A stretch of DNA of 16,173 bases, from positions 1 through 16,173 of the forward strand of contig CAYLLR010000015.1 in assembly GCA_964384965.1 (NCBI GenBank). The letters are read 5' to 3'. Origin of the DNA: GW2011-AR1 sp964384965. Its GTDB lineage: Archaea; Nanobdellota; Nanobdellia; Pacearchaeales; GW2011-AR1. The position numbers and the translations under genes were made by a program. The notes beneath the pieces were generated by a model that was not told where the DNA came from, did not search any database, and saw only the letters and a list, made by a program, of their open reading frames with translations. This document shows positions 1 to 5,461 of this stretch, piece after piece (position 1 is the stretch's first letter; the number at the start of each line of letters is the position of its first letter).

Positions 1-1
1 A

Positions 2-226
2 TGTTTAGAGGAATCGGATAAAAAATTAAGTAGGATTCTTAATTCTGAGGATGAGGAAAATTCTCGGGAAAATATGCTTGTCGTTTTTTTGGAAGATGTG
101 AATGAGTTTGAATCTCCCGAAGGAGAAAAGTATGGCCCTTATTCCATTGGTCAATTTTCAAATCTCCCCAAAGATATTGCACAAATTTTTCTTTCAGACA
201 AGGTTGCCGAAAGTATGGAAAATTAG
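2..226 (+). CDS. GINS-like replication protein, C-terminal fragment (5' end outside window)
   Basis: An open frame enters from the left edge and ends with TAG at 224-226, giving 74 visible residues without a start. The readable end holds VVFLEDVNEF, then GEKYGPYSIGQFSNLPKDIA and a short tail. This matches my memory of the small C-terminal B-domain of archaeal GINS51/Sld5-type subunits: a hydrophobic strand with LED-P/N-F, a Y/F-GPF-like turn, a glycine, then 'LP' and acidic/alanine positions. GINS binds MCM and the RecJ-like/Cdc45 protein in the archaeal replicative helicase. Only the B-domain is visible, so the assignment rests on a short motif; a GINS23 subunit or another small beta domain remains possible. 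The preceding part is charged (SEDEENSRENM), which would suit an interdomain linker. Confidence 0.6.
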   Translation, partial: CLEESDKKLSRILNSEDEENSRENMLVVFLEDVNEFESPEGEKYGPYSIGQFSNLPKDIAQIFLSDKVAESMEN

Positions 227-275
227 TTTTTGAGGCCTTCTCAAATAGAATAATATGTCTCTTAGTGCAATAATA

Positions 276-283
276 TTTATAAC
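276..283 (+). promoter_or_regulatory. TATA box of the deoxyribosyltransferase-like gene
   Basis: TTTATAAC begins 29 nt before the A of the ATG at 305. The same distance recurs at other genes in this window and places the transcription start at or next to the ATG, so the mRNA is probably leaderless. This is also why the in-frame TTG at 299 is not preferred as the start. Confidence 0.6.
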
Positions 284-304
284 TCTTTTTTCAGAAATTT
301 GTTT

Positions 305-940
305 ATGATAGAAGGTAGAGAAAATTTAGAGAAAAATTATTTCCTAATTTGTCCAGTTCGTAAAGCTACTAAAAAAGAAAAATCTTTAATTGAAAAAGTT
401 ATAGGGGAATATGAAATAAATGGAGATGGAATTTATTATCCTCTTTGGGATACAAATCAAAATGATTCAATTGGGTATAATATTTGTACAGAAAATAAAA
501 AAGGAATTATGAATGCAAAGAAAGGAATTTTAGTTTATTTTAATGAAAGGAGTTCTGGAAGCATGTTTGATTTAGGAATGGCTTTTATGTCGGGGAAATT
601 TATTAAATTATTAAATAATTTTTCTAATTTTAGTAAATTTGGTTCTTTGGGAAAATTCCTTGAAAATTATTTTTTTAATCCAAAGAACAAAAATCAAGAA
701 TATAAAGAAAGGGAGATAAAAAGGAAAATGATTTCTGCTTTAAATTGTCATTGGTATATGTATGATGAAAGAATATTAAATAGGGAAGGAAGATTTAGTC
801 CAGAATTCTTATTTAATTTTGGAATGGCTTTTATGTCGGGAAAACCTGTTCATTTATTAAATCGTGGAGCTATTACACCCACAAAGGATAAAAGTTTTGA
901 AAATTTATTATTATTTCTTGATAATTTACCTTCTCAATAA
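305..940 (+). CDS. Nucleoside 2-deoxyribosyltransferase-like protein with duplicated C-terminal motif
   Basis: The protein has 211 aa when started at ATG 305, chosen over TTG 299 from the TATA spacing. The N-terminal half has the family pattern: FLICPVR (residues 13-19), YYPLWDTNQND (44-54), ICTENKKGI (60-68), then NERSSGSMFDLGMAF (80-94). Known relatives transfer 2-deoxyribose between bases or cleave nucleosides, using an acidic residue in the 'S-G-x-x-[ED]-x-G-x-A' motif; here that position is Asp89, whereas many members have Glu. A second copy of the motif follows at residues 168-186 (FLFNFGMAFMSGK), with Asn171 at the acidic position, so it would be non-catalytic. The C-terminal half is therefore a degenerate duplication or a lineage-specific extension. 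The gene stands alone behind its own promoter. The fold assignment is fairly firm; substrate and activity are unknown. Confidence 0.65.
   Translation: MIEGRENLEKNYFLICPVRKATKKEKSLIEKVIGEYEINGDGIYYPLWDTNQNDSIGYNICTENKKGIMNAKKGILVYFNERSSGSMFDLGMAFMSGKFIKLLNNFSNFSKFGSLGKFLENYFFNPKNKNQEYKEREIKRKMISALNCHWYMYDERILNREGRFSPEFLFNFGMAFMSGKPVHLLNRGAITPTKDKSFENLLLFLDNLPSQ
575..840 (+). repeat. In-frame direct repeat inside the deoxyribosyltransferase-like gene
   Basis: Twenty bases at 575-594 recur identically at 821-840, a 246-nt (82-codon) period. Weaker similarity extends on the right to about 45 nt in total, as both copies continue to a Leu-Leu-Asn stretch. Both copies encode GMAFMSGK followed by LLN. 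The nucleotide identity across the core, in a gene that is otherwise diverged, suggests a segmental duplication or gene conversion. Confidence 0.7.
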
Positions 941-1215
941 TTTTATTCTCAGAATTCCTCCTAATTTGCTGTTGGGATGATTGTTCAGGAAAACATTAAA
1001 TGGTTGAAATTATTTAAGCTCGACGGGAGATGAATTTTGTAGGTTTGTATATGAAATTTTAGATTAAATATTTTTTAATTAAATGTTAATGATTAAATAG
1101 TGGAAAATTGAAGTTATTAATTTTTTATTTTCCTATCTCAAATTTCTTTTTGGAAAAATTTTGGGAGTGTAGCGAAAAAATTAGGGAGGATGATTAAAGA
1201 ACATTTTTGATAAGA
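941..1215. other. Intergenic stretch, no gene supported
   Basis: About 300 nt of very A/T-rich DNA lie between the deoxyribosyltransferase-like gene and the four-gene operon. Only tiny open frames occur: 18 codons from ATG 977, overlapping by ATGA a 10-codon frame from ATG 1030. Neither has a promoter at the usual spacing. I see no tRNA-like fold, no convincing C/D-box pair and no tandem repeat. Confidence 0.5.
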
Positions 1216-1223
1216 TTTATTAA
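1216..1223 (+). promoter_or_regulatory. TATA box of the four-gene operon
   Basis: TTTATTAA starts 29 nt before the ATG at 1245, the same spacing as at the other leaderless starts here. No ribosome-binding site precedes that ATG; a T-rich run does (TTTTTTTATTT). Confidence 0.55.
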
Positions 1224-1244
1224 TCCAATTTTGTTTTTTTATTT

Positions 1245-1427
1245 ATGAATAGTCAAATTTATTATGGTTCTTTTATTGTAATTTTTGGTGTTGTTTTGGC
1301 AGTTTCTTCTTTTTTTGGAAGGGCACTTTCCTTATTTTATGGGGTTTTAATCTTTGTAATTGGAATTTTTATTCTTTTAAACAAAAAGGAAGACAAAATA
1401 GAAGAAATAATGGATGATAAAAAATGA
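1245..1427 (+). CDS. Small two-TM membrane protein
   Basis: The protein has 60 aa. Residues about 7-24 and 28-45 form two hydrophobic membrane segments separated by a short turn (FFGRAL). A charged tail follows (NKKEDKIEEIMDDKK), which by its lysines and acids would lie in the cytoplasm. I recognise no family; the arrangement is that of a generic hairpin mini-protein. It is the first gene of an operon, with the next gene starting inside its stop codon (ATGA at 1424-1427), so its translation is probably coupled to that of the following gene. Its role is unknown. Confidence 0.7.
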   Translation: MNSQIYYGSFIVIFGVVLAVSSFFGRALSLFYGVLIFVIGIFILLNKKEDKIEEIMDDKK

Positions 1428-1678
1428 AACTTGAAGGAATTATTCAAAAAGACGGGGTTGTTAGAGGGGAGGATGGAAAAAAATATTATTTACCTGTTAG
1501 AGGAACGGATAAAGAGGGATATCCCGAGGTATTAATCAATGCGAGGGAAGTGGGAGGGAAGGATCTTTTCCATAAACAATCTATTAAAAATTATATTGGA
1601 ATGAGGGTAAAGTTTTTAATCTCCCCCACAGGGGAGGGATATAATTATAAGATAATTAAAAAGGGGGTGAAAAAATGA
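1424..1678 (+). CDS. Hypothetical 84-aa protein, beta-rich
   Basis: I do not recognise this gene. The start overlaps the upstream stop (ATGA) and the end overlaps the downstream start (ATGA at 1675). The sequence alternates short hydrophobic strands with glycine turns (LEGIIQKDGVV, KKYYLPV, EVLINA, MRVKFLISPTGEGYNYKII) and ends in basic residues. This looks like a small beta-barrel, possibly OB-like, as in minor nucleic-acid-binding proteins; the fold is a guess from pattern only. Its last quarter contains a strong hairpin (1621-1636) just before the ribosome-binding site of the next gene. Confidence 0.65.
   Translation: MKLEGIIQKDGVVRGEDGKKYYLPVRGTDKEGYPEVLINAREVGGKDLFHKQSIKNYIGMRVKFLISPTGEGYNYKIIKKGVKK
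1621..1636 (+). other. G+C-rich RNA hairpin before the YbjQ-type start
   Basis: CTCCCC (1621-1626) pairs perfectly with GGGGAG (1631-1636) across a four-base CACA loop, inside the end of the 84-aa gene. Six mostly G-C pairs stand out in this A/T-rich DNA. It lies about 27 nt before the Shine-Dalgarno sequence of the next gene, so it could affect coupled translation. It also simply encodes Ser-Pro-Thr-Gly-Glu. Confidence 0.45.
1663..1670 (+). promoter_or_regulatory. Strong Shine-Dalgarno sequence for the YbjQ-type gene
   Basis: GGGGGTGA, five bases before the ATG at 1675, is one mismatch from the archaeal consensus GGAGGTGA. It is the clearest ribosome-binding site in the window and fits an internal operon gene that cannot use leaderless initiation. 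Confidence 0.65.
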
Positions 1679-1998
1679 AAAAGATAATTGTTACGACGGG
1701 AGAATTCATTCCTGGAAAGAAAATTATTAAAATTTTAGGGGTTGCAAGAGGTAATACAGTTAGGGCGAGAAATGTTGGAAGAGATATTGCTGCAGGATTT
1801 AAAAATCTTATAGGGGGGGAAATAAAAACCTATACAGATATGGCAAGTTATTCAAGAGACGAATCTTATAATAGAATGGTAAATGAGGCAATTAAGATGG
1901 GGGCTAATGCAATAATCGGGATGAGATTTATGACGTCGACGATAATGGCGGGCTCTTCCGAAATGCTTGCCTTTGGAACTGCAGTTATAGTTAAATGA
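1675..1998 (+). CDS. YbjQ/DUF74 family protein (PF01906)
   Basis: The protein has 107 aa, the usual full length for the family. Recognisable family features are the N-terminal IIVTTGEFIPGKKI, the strand ILGVARGNTV, the central GRDIAAGFKNLIGGEI, the helix ESYNRMVNEAIKMGANAIIG and the C-terminal FGTAVIVK. Family members form ring-shaped oligomers (pentamers in solved structures). They were once labelled heavy-metal-binding, but the biochemical role is not established. The start is fixed by the strong Shine-Dalgarno sequence and the ATGA overlap. The end overlaps the YggS-type gene in the same way, so the two are probably made together; a functional link is inference only. Confidence 0.88.
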   Translation: MKKIIVTTGEFIPGKKIIKILGVARGNTVRARNVGRDIAAGFKNLIGGEIKTYTDMASYSRDESYNRMVNEAIKMGANAIIGMRFMTSTIMAGSSEMLAFGTAVIVK

Positions 1999-2636
1999 TT
2001 TCCAAGAGAGTCAAAGATATTCAAAGTCAAATAAATTCTTTTGTTTCAAGAGAGGTCACTCTCGTTGCTGTTTCTAAAATGAAAGATTCTTCCATGGTCA
2101 AGGAAGCGATTAGAGCTGGGATTGAAGAAATTGGTGAAAATTATGTTGAGGAGGCAATCGAAAAATTTTCTAAAATCAATTTGAAAGTTAAGAAACATTT
2201 TATTGGAAAAATTCAATCAAACAAAGTAAAAAAGCTTGTTCGGAATTTTGATTTAATTCAAAGTGTTTGTCGTATGAAAGTTGCAAAATTGATTGATAAG
2301 GAGTCTAAAAAAATTGGAAAGATTATGCCCATTTTGGTTCAAGTCAACGTTTCGAGAACGAAAGAGAAATCAGGTCTTCTTGTTGAAGATGTTGAAGAAT
2401 TTTTGAGGAAAATTTCTCTTTTTAAGAATATTAAAGTTTTAGGTTTGATGTGTATTGGTATTTCTGGTTCCAGAAAGGAATTTAAGGAAATGAAAAAATT
2501 GTTTGATTATTTGAATAAAAAAGGATTTTCTTTAAAAGTTTTGTCTATGGGGATGACTGATGATTTTCTTATGGCTATTGAAGAAGGAAGTACTATGGTG
2601 AGAGTTGGAAGAGGAATTTTTGGTGAGAGAACTTAA
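1995..2636 (+). CDS. YggS/PLPBP-type pyridoxal-phosphate-binding protein
   Basis: The protein has 213 aa, slightly shorter than bacterial members (about 230). It has the alanine-racemase-N-type TIM barrel signature. LVAVSK carries the Schiff-base lysine (Lys28). It is followed by IGENYVEEA, HFIGKIQSNKVKKL, ILVQVNVSRTKEKSG, VLGLMCIG, LSMGMTDDFLMAIEEGST and MVRVGRGIFGER, all standard blocks; the last two hold the phosphate. Known members bind PLP without being enzymes and help control PLP supply and amino-acid balance. It is the last gene of the four-gene operon and starts inside the stop codon of the YbjQ-type gene, with no visible Shine-Dalgarno sequence, so it probably relies on re-initiation. 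Confidence 0.93.
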   Translation: MISKRVKDIQSQINSFVSREVTLVAVSKMKDSSMVKEAIRAGIEEIGENYVEEAIEKFSKINLKVKKHFIGKIQSNKVKKLVRNFDLIQSVCRMKVAKLIDKESKKIGKIMPILVQVNVSRTKEKSGLLVEDVEEFLRKISLFKNIKVLGLMCIGISGSRKEFKEMKKLFDYLNKKGFSLKVLSMGMTDDFLMAIEEGSTMVRVGRGIFGERT

Positions 2637-2859
2637 CTTCTTCTTATACTCTATAACTTGCTGTGGAGATAAAATTTTAAGAAACTATTAAATATCTAAA
2701 TTTTTTAGGATATTAAGAGATTGATTTTGTAAATTTTTTTTCAAGATTTTAAATGAATCATTGCTTTGTTTTTTATATTTAATATGGGAAAGATTTATTT
2801 TCAAGAATTAAATATTAATGAGGGGGATAATTGAGATTAATTAATTTTTATAGATGTTC

Positions 2860-2873
2860 CGTAACTTGTTACG
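2860..2873 (-). terminator. Possible 3' hairpin of the minus-strand gene
   Basis: CGTAA pairs with TTACG around a four-base loop, seven bases beyond the stop codon of the gene ending at 2881. No long T run follows immediately on the minus strand, so this is a weak candidate for a 3' end or stability element. Confidence 0.25.
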
Positions 2874-2880
2874 AGGAGTT

Positions 2881-3318
2881 TTATTTTAGTTTCCAATATT
2901 CTATTCCATTAAAATTCTCATCTGGTTCAAGTTTTATTTTTCCTTTGAAAGAAATTTCAATTAATAAGTCATCAAGGATGTGTCGAAAACAAGAAGAAAA
3001 AACATCTTTTTTTGGTACATGATTTGGAGAATTATAATATGGATAAAGTCTGTTATATCTTTTATCTTGATATTCTAATTTAAATCCCCCAAAATATTTT
3101 TCTAATGGAAGGCAAATTAATTCTTTATCATCAATGAAAAATCTTAAATCGTTTTTGAATAAGAAATTAAATTTTTTTTTATTTAATTTTTCATAAATAA
3201 CAAGGTTTTTATTTCCCATATGAGAAGGACTTAATCTAAAAAGTATTGGAGTGTAATTTTCAATTGCTTTTTGGAGATTTTTGAAGTCCTTTTCTTTTCT
3301 CATTAGGTATTGGGTCAT
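2881..3318 (-). CDS. Hypothetical protein, 145 aa
   Basis: I do not recognise this gene. It encodes a basic, aromatic-rich soluble protein without signal peptide or membrane segment. It has an N-terminal helix (RKEKDFKNLQKAIENY), a middle with FNFLFKNDLRFFIDDKELI, a Tyr/Asn-rich patch (YNRLYPYYNSPNH) and a C-terminal part with SCFRHILDDLLIEISFKGKI. The ATG at 3318 is preferred over the internal ATG at 3303 because TATTTAAA starts exactly 29 nt upstream of it. A 63-codon frame on the plus strand (2831-3022) overlaps its 3' end and is judged a shadow. Confidence 0.6.
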   Translation of the reverse strand: MTQYLMRKEKDFKNLQKAIENYTPILFRLSPSHMGNKNLVIYEKLNKKKFNFLFKNDLRFFIDDKELICLPLEKYFGGFKLEYQDKRYNRLYPYYNSPNHVPKKDVFSSCFRHILDDLLIEISFKGKIKLEPDENFNGIEYWKLK

Positions 3319-3339
3319 TAAATATAAAAAATTTTGGAT

Positions 3340-3347
3340 TTTAAATA
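3340..3347 (-). promoter_or_regulatory. TATA box of the 145-aa hypothetical gene
   Basis: TATTTAAA on the minus strand starts 29 nt before ATG 3318, implying a leaderless transcript. It overlaps the presumed transcribed region of a promoter-like element facing the other way (3322-3329). Confidence 0.5.
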
Positions 3348-3649
3348 AATATGTTTACTGGAGTTTGGGGGCAAAATTATGTTTGCTGTTTTACTCTTTA
3401 AAAATTGTTCCTTGCATTGTAACCCTCAATCAAAGAGTTCCAGCCAAGAATGTGGTTAACGTCGTGAAATAAAGACTTAATGTAAAATAGACATCTATAC
3501 TTAATCCTTCAACTGTAATGGTCGGAGTTTGGATTGAAATCAATAAAAATAATCTTTTATAATATACAATTTTCAAACAAATTCCCAATGGTCAAAAAAA
3601 TTTTGCTTAATTTTTCAATTAAATTCTTTCGGTTCGACTCAGACAAATC
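3348..3649. other. Intergenic stretch between hypothetical gene and tRNA; no firm gene
   Basis: About 300 nt lie between the 145-aa gene and the tRNA. Two weak signals are present. One is a plus-strand 16-codon frame at 3351-3401 with a TATA-like octamer 29 nt upstream. The other is a minus-strand open frame of 37 codons at 3430-3543 (TTG start), below a strong TATA-like sequence at 3554-3563. Neither has recognisable homology. The part 3400-3535 is less A/T-rich than its surroundings. I see no tRNA or rRNA fold in it. Confidence 0.4.
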
Positions 3650-3658
3650 AAAATAAAA
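3650..3658 (-). terminator. Oligo-T terminator of the tRNA-Thr gene
   Basis: On the minus strand, directly after the discriminator base, the sequence reads TTTTATTTT. T-rich runs of this kind are the normal intrinsic termination signal of archaeal RNA polymerase. Confidence 0.6.
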
Positions 3659-3730
3659 AGCCTGTGGAGGGAGTTGAACCCCCGACCTACTGCTTACAAG
3701 GCAGCCGCTCTGCCACTGAGCTACACAGGC
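3659..3730 (-). tRNA. tRNA-Thr (anticodon UGU)
   Basis: The minus strand folds into a complete cloverleaf. The 7-bp acceptor is GCCTGTG/CACAGGC. The D arm is GCTC/GAGC with loop AGTGGCA. The anticodon stem is GCTGC/GCAGT, including one G-U pair. The loop CTTGTAA gives anticodon TGT, which reads Thr codons ACA/ACN. The variable loop has five bases. The T arm is GGGGG/CCCTC with loop TTCAACT. The discriminator is T (U73), known for archaeal tRNA-Thr and fitting this identity. No CCA is encoded, so it must be added enzymatically. I see no intron. Confidence 0.95.
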
Positions 3731-3753
3731 GTATTATTTCTTGATGTTTTTAG

Positions 3754-3761
3754 TTTAAAAA
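3754..3761 (-). promoter_or_regulatory. TATA box of the tRNA-Thr gene
   Basis: TTTTTAAA on the minus strand is centred about 27 nt upstream of the mature tRNA 5' end, so transcription would start within a base or two of it and little or no leader would need trimming. Confidence 0.5.
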
Positions 3762-3793
3762 TTATTCGATATGTGTTTAGAAAAAAAACAATC

Positions 3794-3801
3794 TATAAAA
3801 A
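3794..3801 (+). promoter_or_regulatory. TATA box of the 111-aa hypothetical gene
   Basis: TATAAAAA starts 29 nt before ATG 3823. It supports that ATG rather than the in-frame TTG at 3817 as the start and implies a leaderless mRNA. Confidence 0.6.
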
Positions 3802-3822
3802 GAAATTTAATCTTTTTTGTTT

Positions 3823-4158
3823 ATGGTTAATGAAAAGGAATATTTAGATATTAAAGAAAGATATGAAAAACAAAAAAGGCGCTTTCAAAATATTTCTTTG
3901 GGAGATCTTGTTTGGGAAACTATCTCCAGAGGATTTGAACTTGAGTATTTCCCTACCGTAGTTAAAAAGATAAATGTGGAGGAGAATTATCTTGATGTGG
4001 TTGATGTTAGTTCAAATAATGAAGAAAAAAGATATTTTTCTTTTTTAACTAAATCAGAAATGATTGAAGAAGGATTTTCGAAACAATCGATAGAAGAAGC
4101 ATATAAAAAATATTCTAAAACAATAGAAAATGTAATAGAATATTCTTTAAAGAGGTAA
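3823..4158 (+). CDS. Hypothetical protein, 111 aa
   Basis: I do not recognise this gene. It encodes a charged soluble protein with no signal peptide. Its N-terminal half is helical (EYLDIKERYEKQKRRF), with SLGDLVWETISRGFELEYFP in the middle. A beta-like section follows (TVVKKINVEENYLDVVDVSS), then a C-terminal helical part (KQSIEEAYKKYSKTIENVIEYSL). Codon use is like that of its neighbours. It is a single gene that converges on the eS1 gene across a 66-nt gap. Confidence 0.65.
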   Translation: MVNEKEYLDIKERYEKQKRRFQNISLGDLVWETISRGFELEYFPTVVKKINVEENYLDVVDVSSNNEEKRYFSFLTKSEMIEEGFSKQSIEEAYKKYSKTIENVIEYSLKR

Positions 4159-4224
4159 TTATAAAAAATTCTTATAAAACATTTTATTTAAATTTCAATA
4201 ATTTTATACTTTTAGTTTTAAATT
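4159..4224. terminator. Probable bidirectional oligo-T termination region
   Basis: This A/T-only gap separates converging genes. The plus strand carries TTTTATTT from 4192 and further T runs to 4230. The minus strand carries TTTTTT opposite 4163-4168. Both would serve as archaeal U-tract terminators. Confidence 0.4.
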
Positions 4225-4773
4225 TTATTTTTGGTTTTCAGAATTTTCTTCTACTTTTAAAACTCTTATTTCACAAAGGGAAAGAGGATAAATTTTTTTT
4301 AATTTAATGCTTAATTCTTTTTGAATTTTTGTTTTAAGTATCTCGTCAAATATTTCTTCAGTTGTTTTTTCTTTTGCCCACGAAATTAATTCTTCTTTAG
4401 TTTTATTTCTTAAGGCTTTTCTGACGGCTCTTGAAACTTTTCTCCTTGTTACCAATAATGGTTTAATTCTTATTTGCGAATCTTTTGATTCTGTTGAAAA
4501 AGAATCTTCCACATAGTCCGTTCCTCTTCGAACCATTCTTCTTAAATAATATGGAAGCACTCTCAATTCTTTTGGAATTGTCTTAATGGTTTCATTTTCT
4601 ACATCTGTTTTTAAAGTCATAATCATGGCTTTTCCCTTAAAAATCCTCGTTAAATCATATTTTATAAATCTATTTTTTAGGTCCTTTATTTCGTATGCCT
4701 GAAGTTGAGTTGTCTTTCCAATAAGGGGGATTTCTACATTGAAAAATCTTTTTTTTCTTTTTGCTATTGCCAT
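4225..4773 (-). CDS. rps3ae: Ribosomal protein eS1 (S3Ae)
   Basis: The protein has 182 aa, a little shorter than most archaeal eS1 (about 200). Family features are the start AIAKRKKRFFNVEIPLIGK, the strand RIFKGKAMIMTLKTD, a PYYLRRMVRRGTDYVEDSF stretch and the segment IRIKPLLVTRRKVSRAVRKALR. It ends with the C-terminal alpha/beta part KIYPLSLCEIRVLKVEE. It is a component of the small ribosomal subunit near the mRNA exit. It is the second gene of a two-gene operon, with its ATG one base after the eL42 stop codon. No strong ribosome-binding site is seen. Confidence 0.93.
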   Translation of the reverse strand: MAIAKRKKRFFNVEIPLIGKTTQLQAYEIKDLKNRFIKYDLTRIFKGKAMIMTLKTDVENETIKTIPKELRVLPYYLRRMVRRGTDYVEDSFSTESKDSQIRIKPLLVTRRKVSRAVRKALRNKTKEELISWAKEKTTEEIFDEILKTKIQKELSIKLKKIYPLSLCEIRVLKVEENSENQK

Positions 4774-4774
4774 T

Positions 4775-5086
4775 TTATTCTTGAATTACTTTTCCCGCCC
4801 TTTTACCTTTCTTTTGATATTTTGATTTTCCACATTCTTCGCATGTATACATTATGTTTGTTTTTTTGGTTGTTTTTGATTTTCTTTTAAATTTTGATAC
4901 AGCAGGTTTTGAACCCCATTTTCCCTTATTTCCAATTCCGACTCCAAGTCCCCTTGTTTTTGCTCTTGCAATTCCCCCTCTTTTCAAAGTTCCTCTTTTT
5001 CCACCTGTTGAAATTGATTTTATTTTTTGTTTAGTTTTCTTTTTACAATAAGGGCAATACCTATTCGTTGTTTTTGGAATTTTCAT
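4775..5086 (-). CDS. rpl44e: Ribosomal protein eL42 (L44e)
   Basis: The protein has 103 aa. It has the eL42 start MKIPKTTNRYCPYCKKKT, a basic glycine-rich middle (STGGKRGTLKRGG, RGLGVGIGNKGKWGSKP) and a C-terminal CEECGK. Cys11, Cys14, Cys82 and Cys85 form the expected four-cysteine zinc site. It lies near the ribosomal E site in the large subunit. It is the first gene of the minus-strand operon and precedes eS1. In many archaea eL42 is followed by eS27; that gene is absent here. It is leaderless by the TATA rule (5108-5115). Confidence 0.95.
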   Translation of the reverse strand: MKIPKTTNRYCPYCKKKTKQKIKSISTGGKRGTLKRGGIARAKTRGLGVGIGNKGKWGSKPAVSKFKRKSKTTKKTNIMYTCEECGKSKYQKKGKRAGKVIQE

Positions 5087-5107
5087 ATTTTTAATGTGAG
5101 AAATCAG

Positions 5108-5115
5108 TTTATAAA
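5108..5115 (-). promoter_or_regulatory. TATA box of the eL42-eS1 operon
   Basis: TTTATAAA (palindromic) starts 29 nt upstream of ATG 5086 on the minus strand. Its neighbour for the opposite direction begins only three bases away, so two pre-initiation complexes could hardly assemble at once. Confidence 0.65.
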
Positions 5116-5117
5116 GC

Positions 5118-5127
5118 TTTTTATAAT
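5118..5127 (+). promoter_or_regulatory. TATA box of the HTH-like gene
   Basis: TTTTTATAAT starts 29 nt upstream of ATG 5147. It lies back to back with the ribosomal-operon TATA box in the 60-bp divergent gap. Confidence 0.55.
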
Positions 5128-5146
5128 TATAGTCCCGCAGTTAATT

Positions 5147-5425
5147 ATGGAAAGAGTAAAATTCAAAAAAGGAGAACAAAGAATTTTTTTAAAGTTGGTT
5201 TTAGAAAAATTAAATTGTCCATCGTTGAAAGATTTGAATCAATTTGGTTTTGAAATTCCTTACTCTACTTTGAAAAATTATTTTTCTGAATTTAGAACTC
5301 TTCCAAAAGATTTTTTTGATGATTTGTGTTATCTCTCTAAGGTCAATTTAAAAAAATTTAATTTTAGATATCTGAATGAAAATTGGGGACAAATTAAGGG
5401 GGGAATGAATAAACTTTTTTTATAA
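5147..5425 (+). CDS. Small helix-turn-helix-like protein, 92 aa
   Basis: The start at ATG 5147 is chosen from the TATA spacing; the open frame extends upstream but runs into the eL42 gene. The order is a basic KFKKGEQRIFLKLVLEKL helix, SLKDLNQFGFEIPYSTLKNY (helix-turn-helix-like, with a serine/threonine-rich recognition start), EFRTLPKDFFDDLCYLS, and the tail LNENWGQIKGGMNKLFL. This resembles XRE-like or LAGLIDADG-associated helix-turn-helix modules that I associate with DPANN genomes, where a 'NWGQ.KGG' tail also occurs. It may be a DNA- or RNA-binding regulator. Divergence from a ribosomal operon makes regulation of that operon possible but unproven. Confidence 0.65.
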   Translation: MERVKFKKGEQRIFLKLVLEKLNCPSLKDLNQFGFEIPYSTLKNYFSEFRTLPKDFFDDLCYLSKVNLKKFNFRYLNENWGQIKGGMNKLFL

Positions 5426-5432
5426 ACAAATA

Positions 5433-5440
5433 TTTATATA
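5433..5440 (+). promoter_or_regulatory. TATA box of the surface-protein operon
   Basis: TTTATATA starts 29 nt before ATG 5462, implying a leaderless mRNA for the 10.6-kb two-gene operon. Confidence 0.6.
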
Positions 5441-5461
5441 TGTGTTTTTCATTTCGTAGTT

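Noticed and set aside
977..1063. Two tiny overlapping frames (18 and 10 codons)
   Set aside because: They have no promoter at the standard spacing and no recognisable residues; the ATGA overlap is easily due to chance in A/T-rich DNA.
2831..3022. 63-codon plus-strand frame
   Set aside because: It starts at TTG without a fitting promoter, overlaps the 3' end of the longer minus-strand gene that has a well-placed TATA box, and its peptide looks like an antisense reading.
3430..3432. TGA recoded as Trp or Sec on the minus strand
   Set aside because: TGA ends several clear genes here (1427, 1678, 1998, 7297), and I see no SECIS-like hairpin.
3281..3472. 63-codon plus-strand frame
   Set aside because: Its first part is antisense to the start of the 145-aa gene and it has no promoter at the usual distance.
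3595..3650. T-arm-like GGTTCGACTC, possible second tRNA
   Set aside because: The flanking bases do not pair as a T stem, and no acceptor or anticodon arm can be formed around it.
5027..5146. Longer N-terminus of the HTH-like gene
   Set aside because: The extension is antisense to eL42 and crosses both TATA boxes; ATG 5147 fits the 29-nt spacing.
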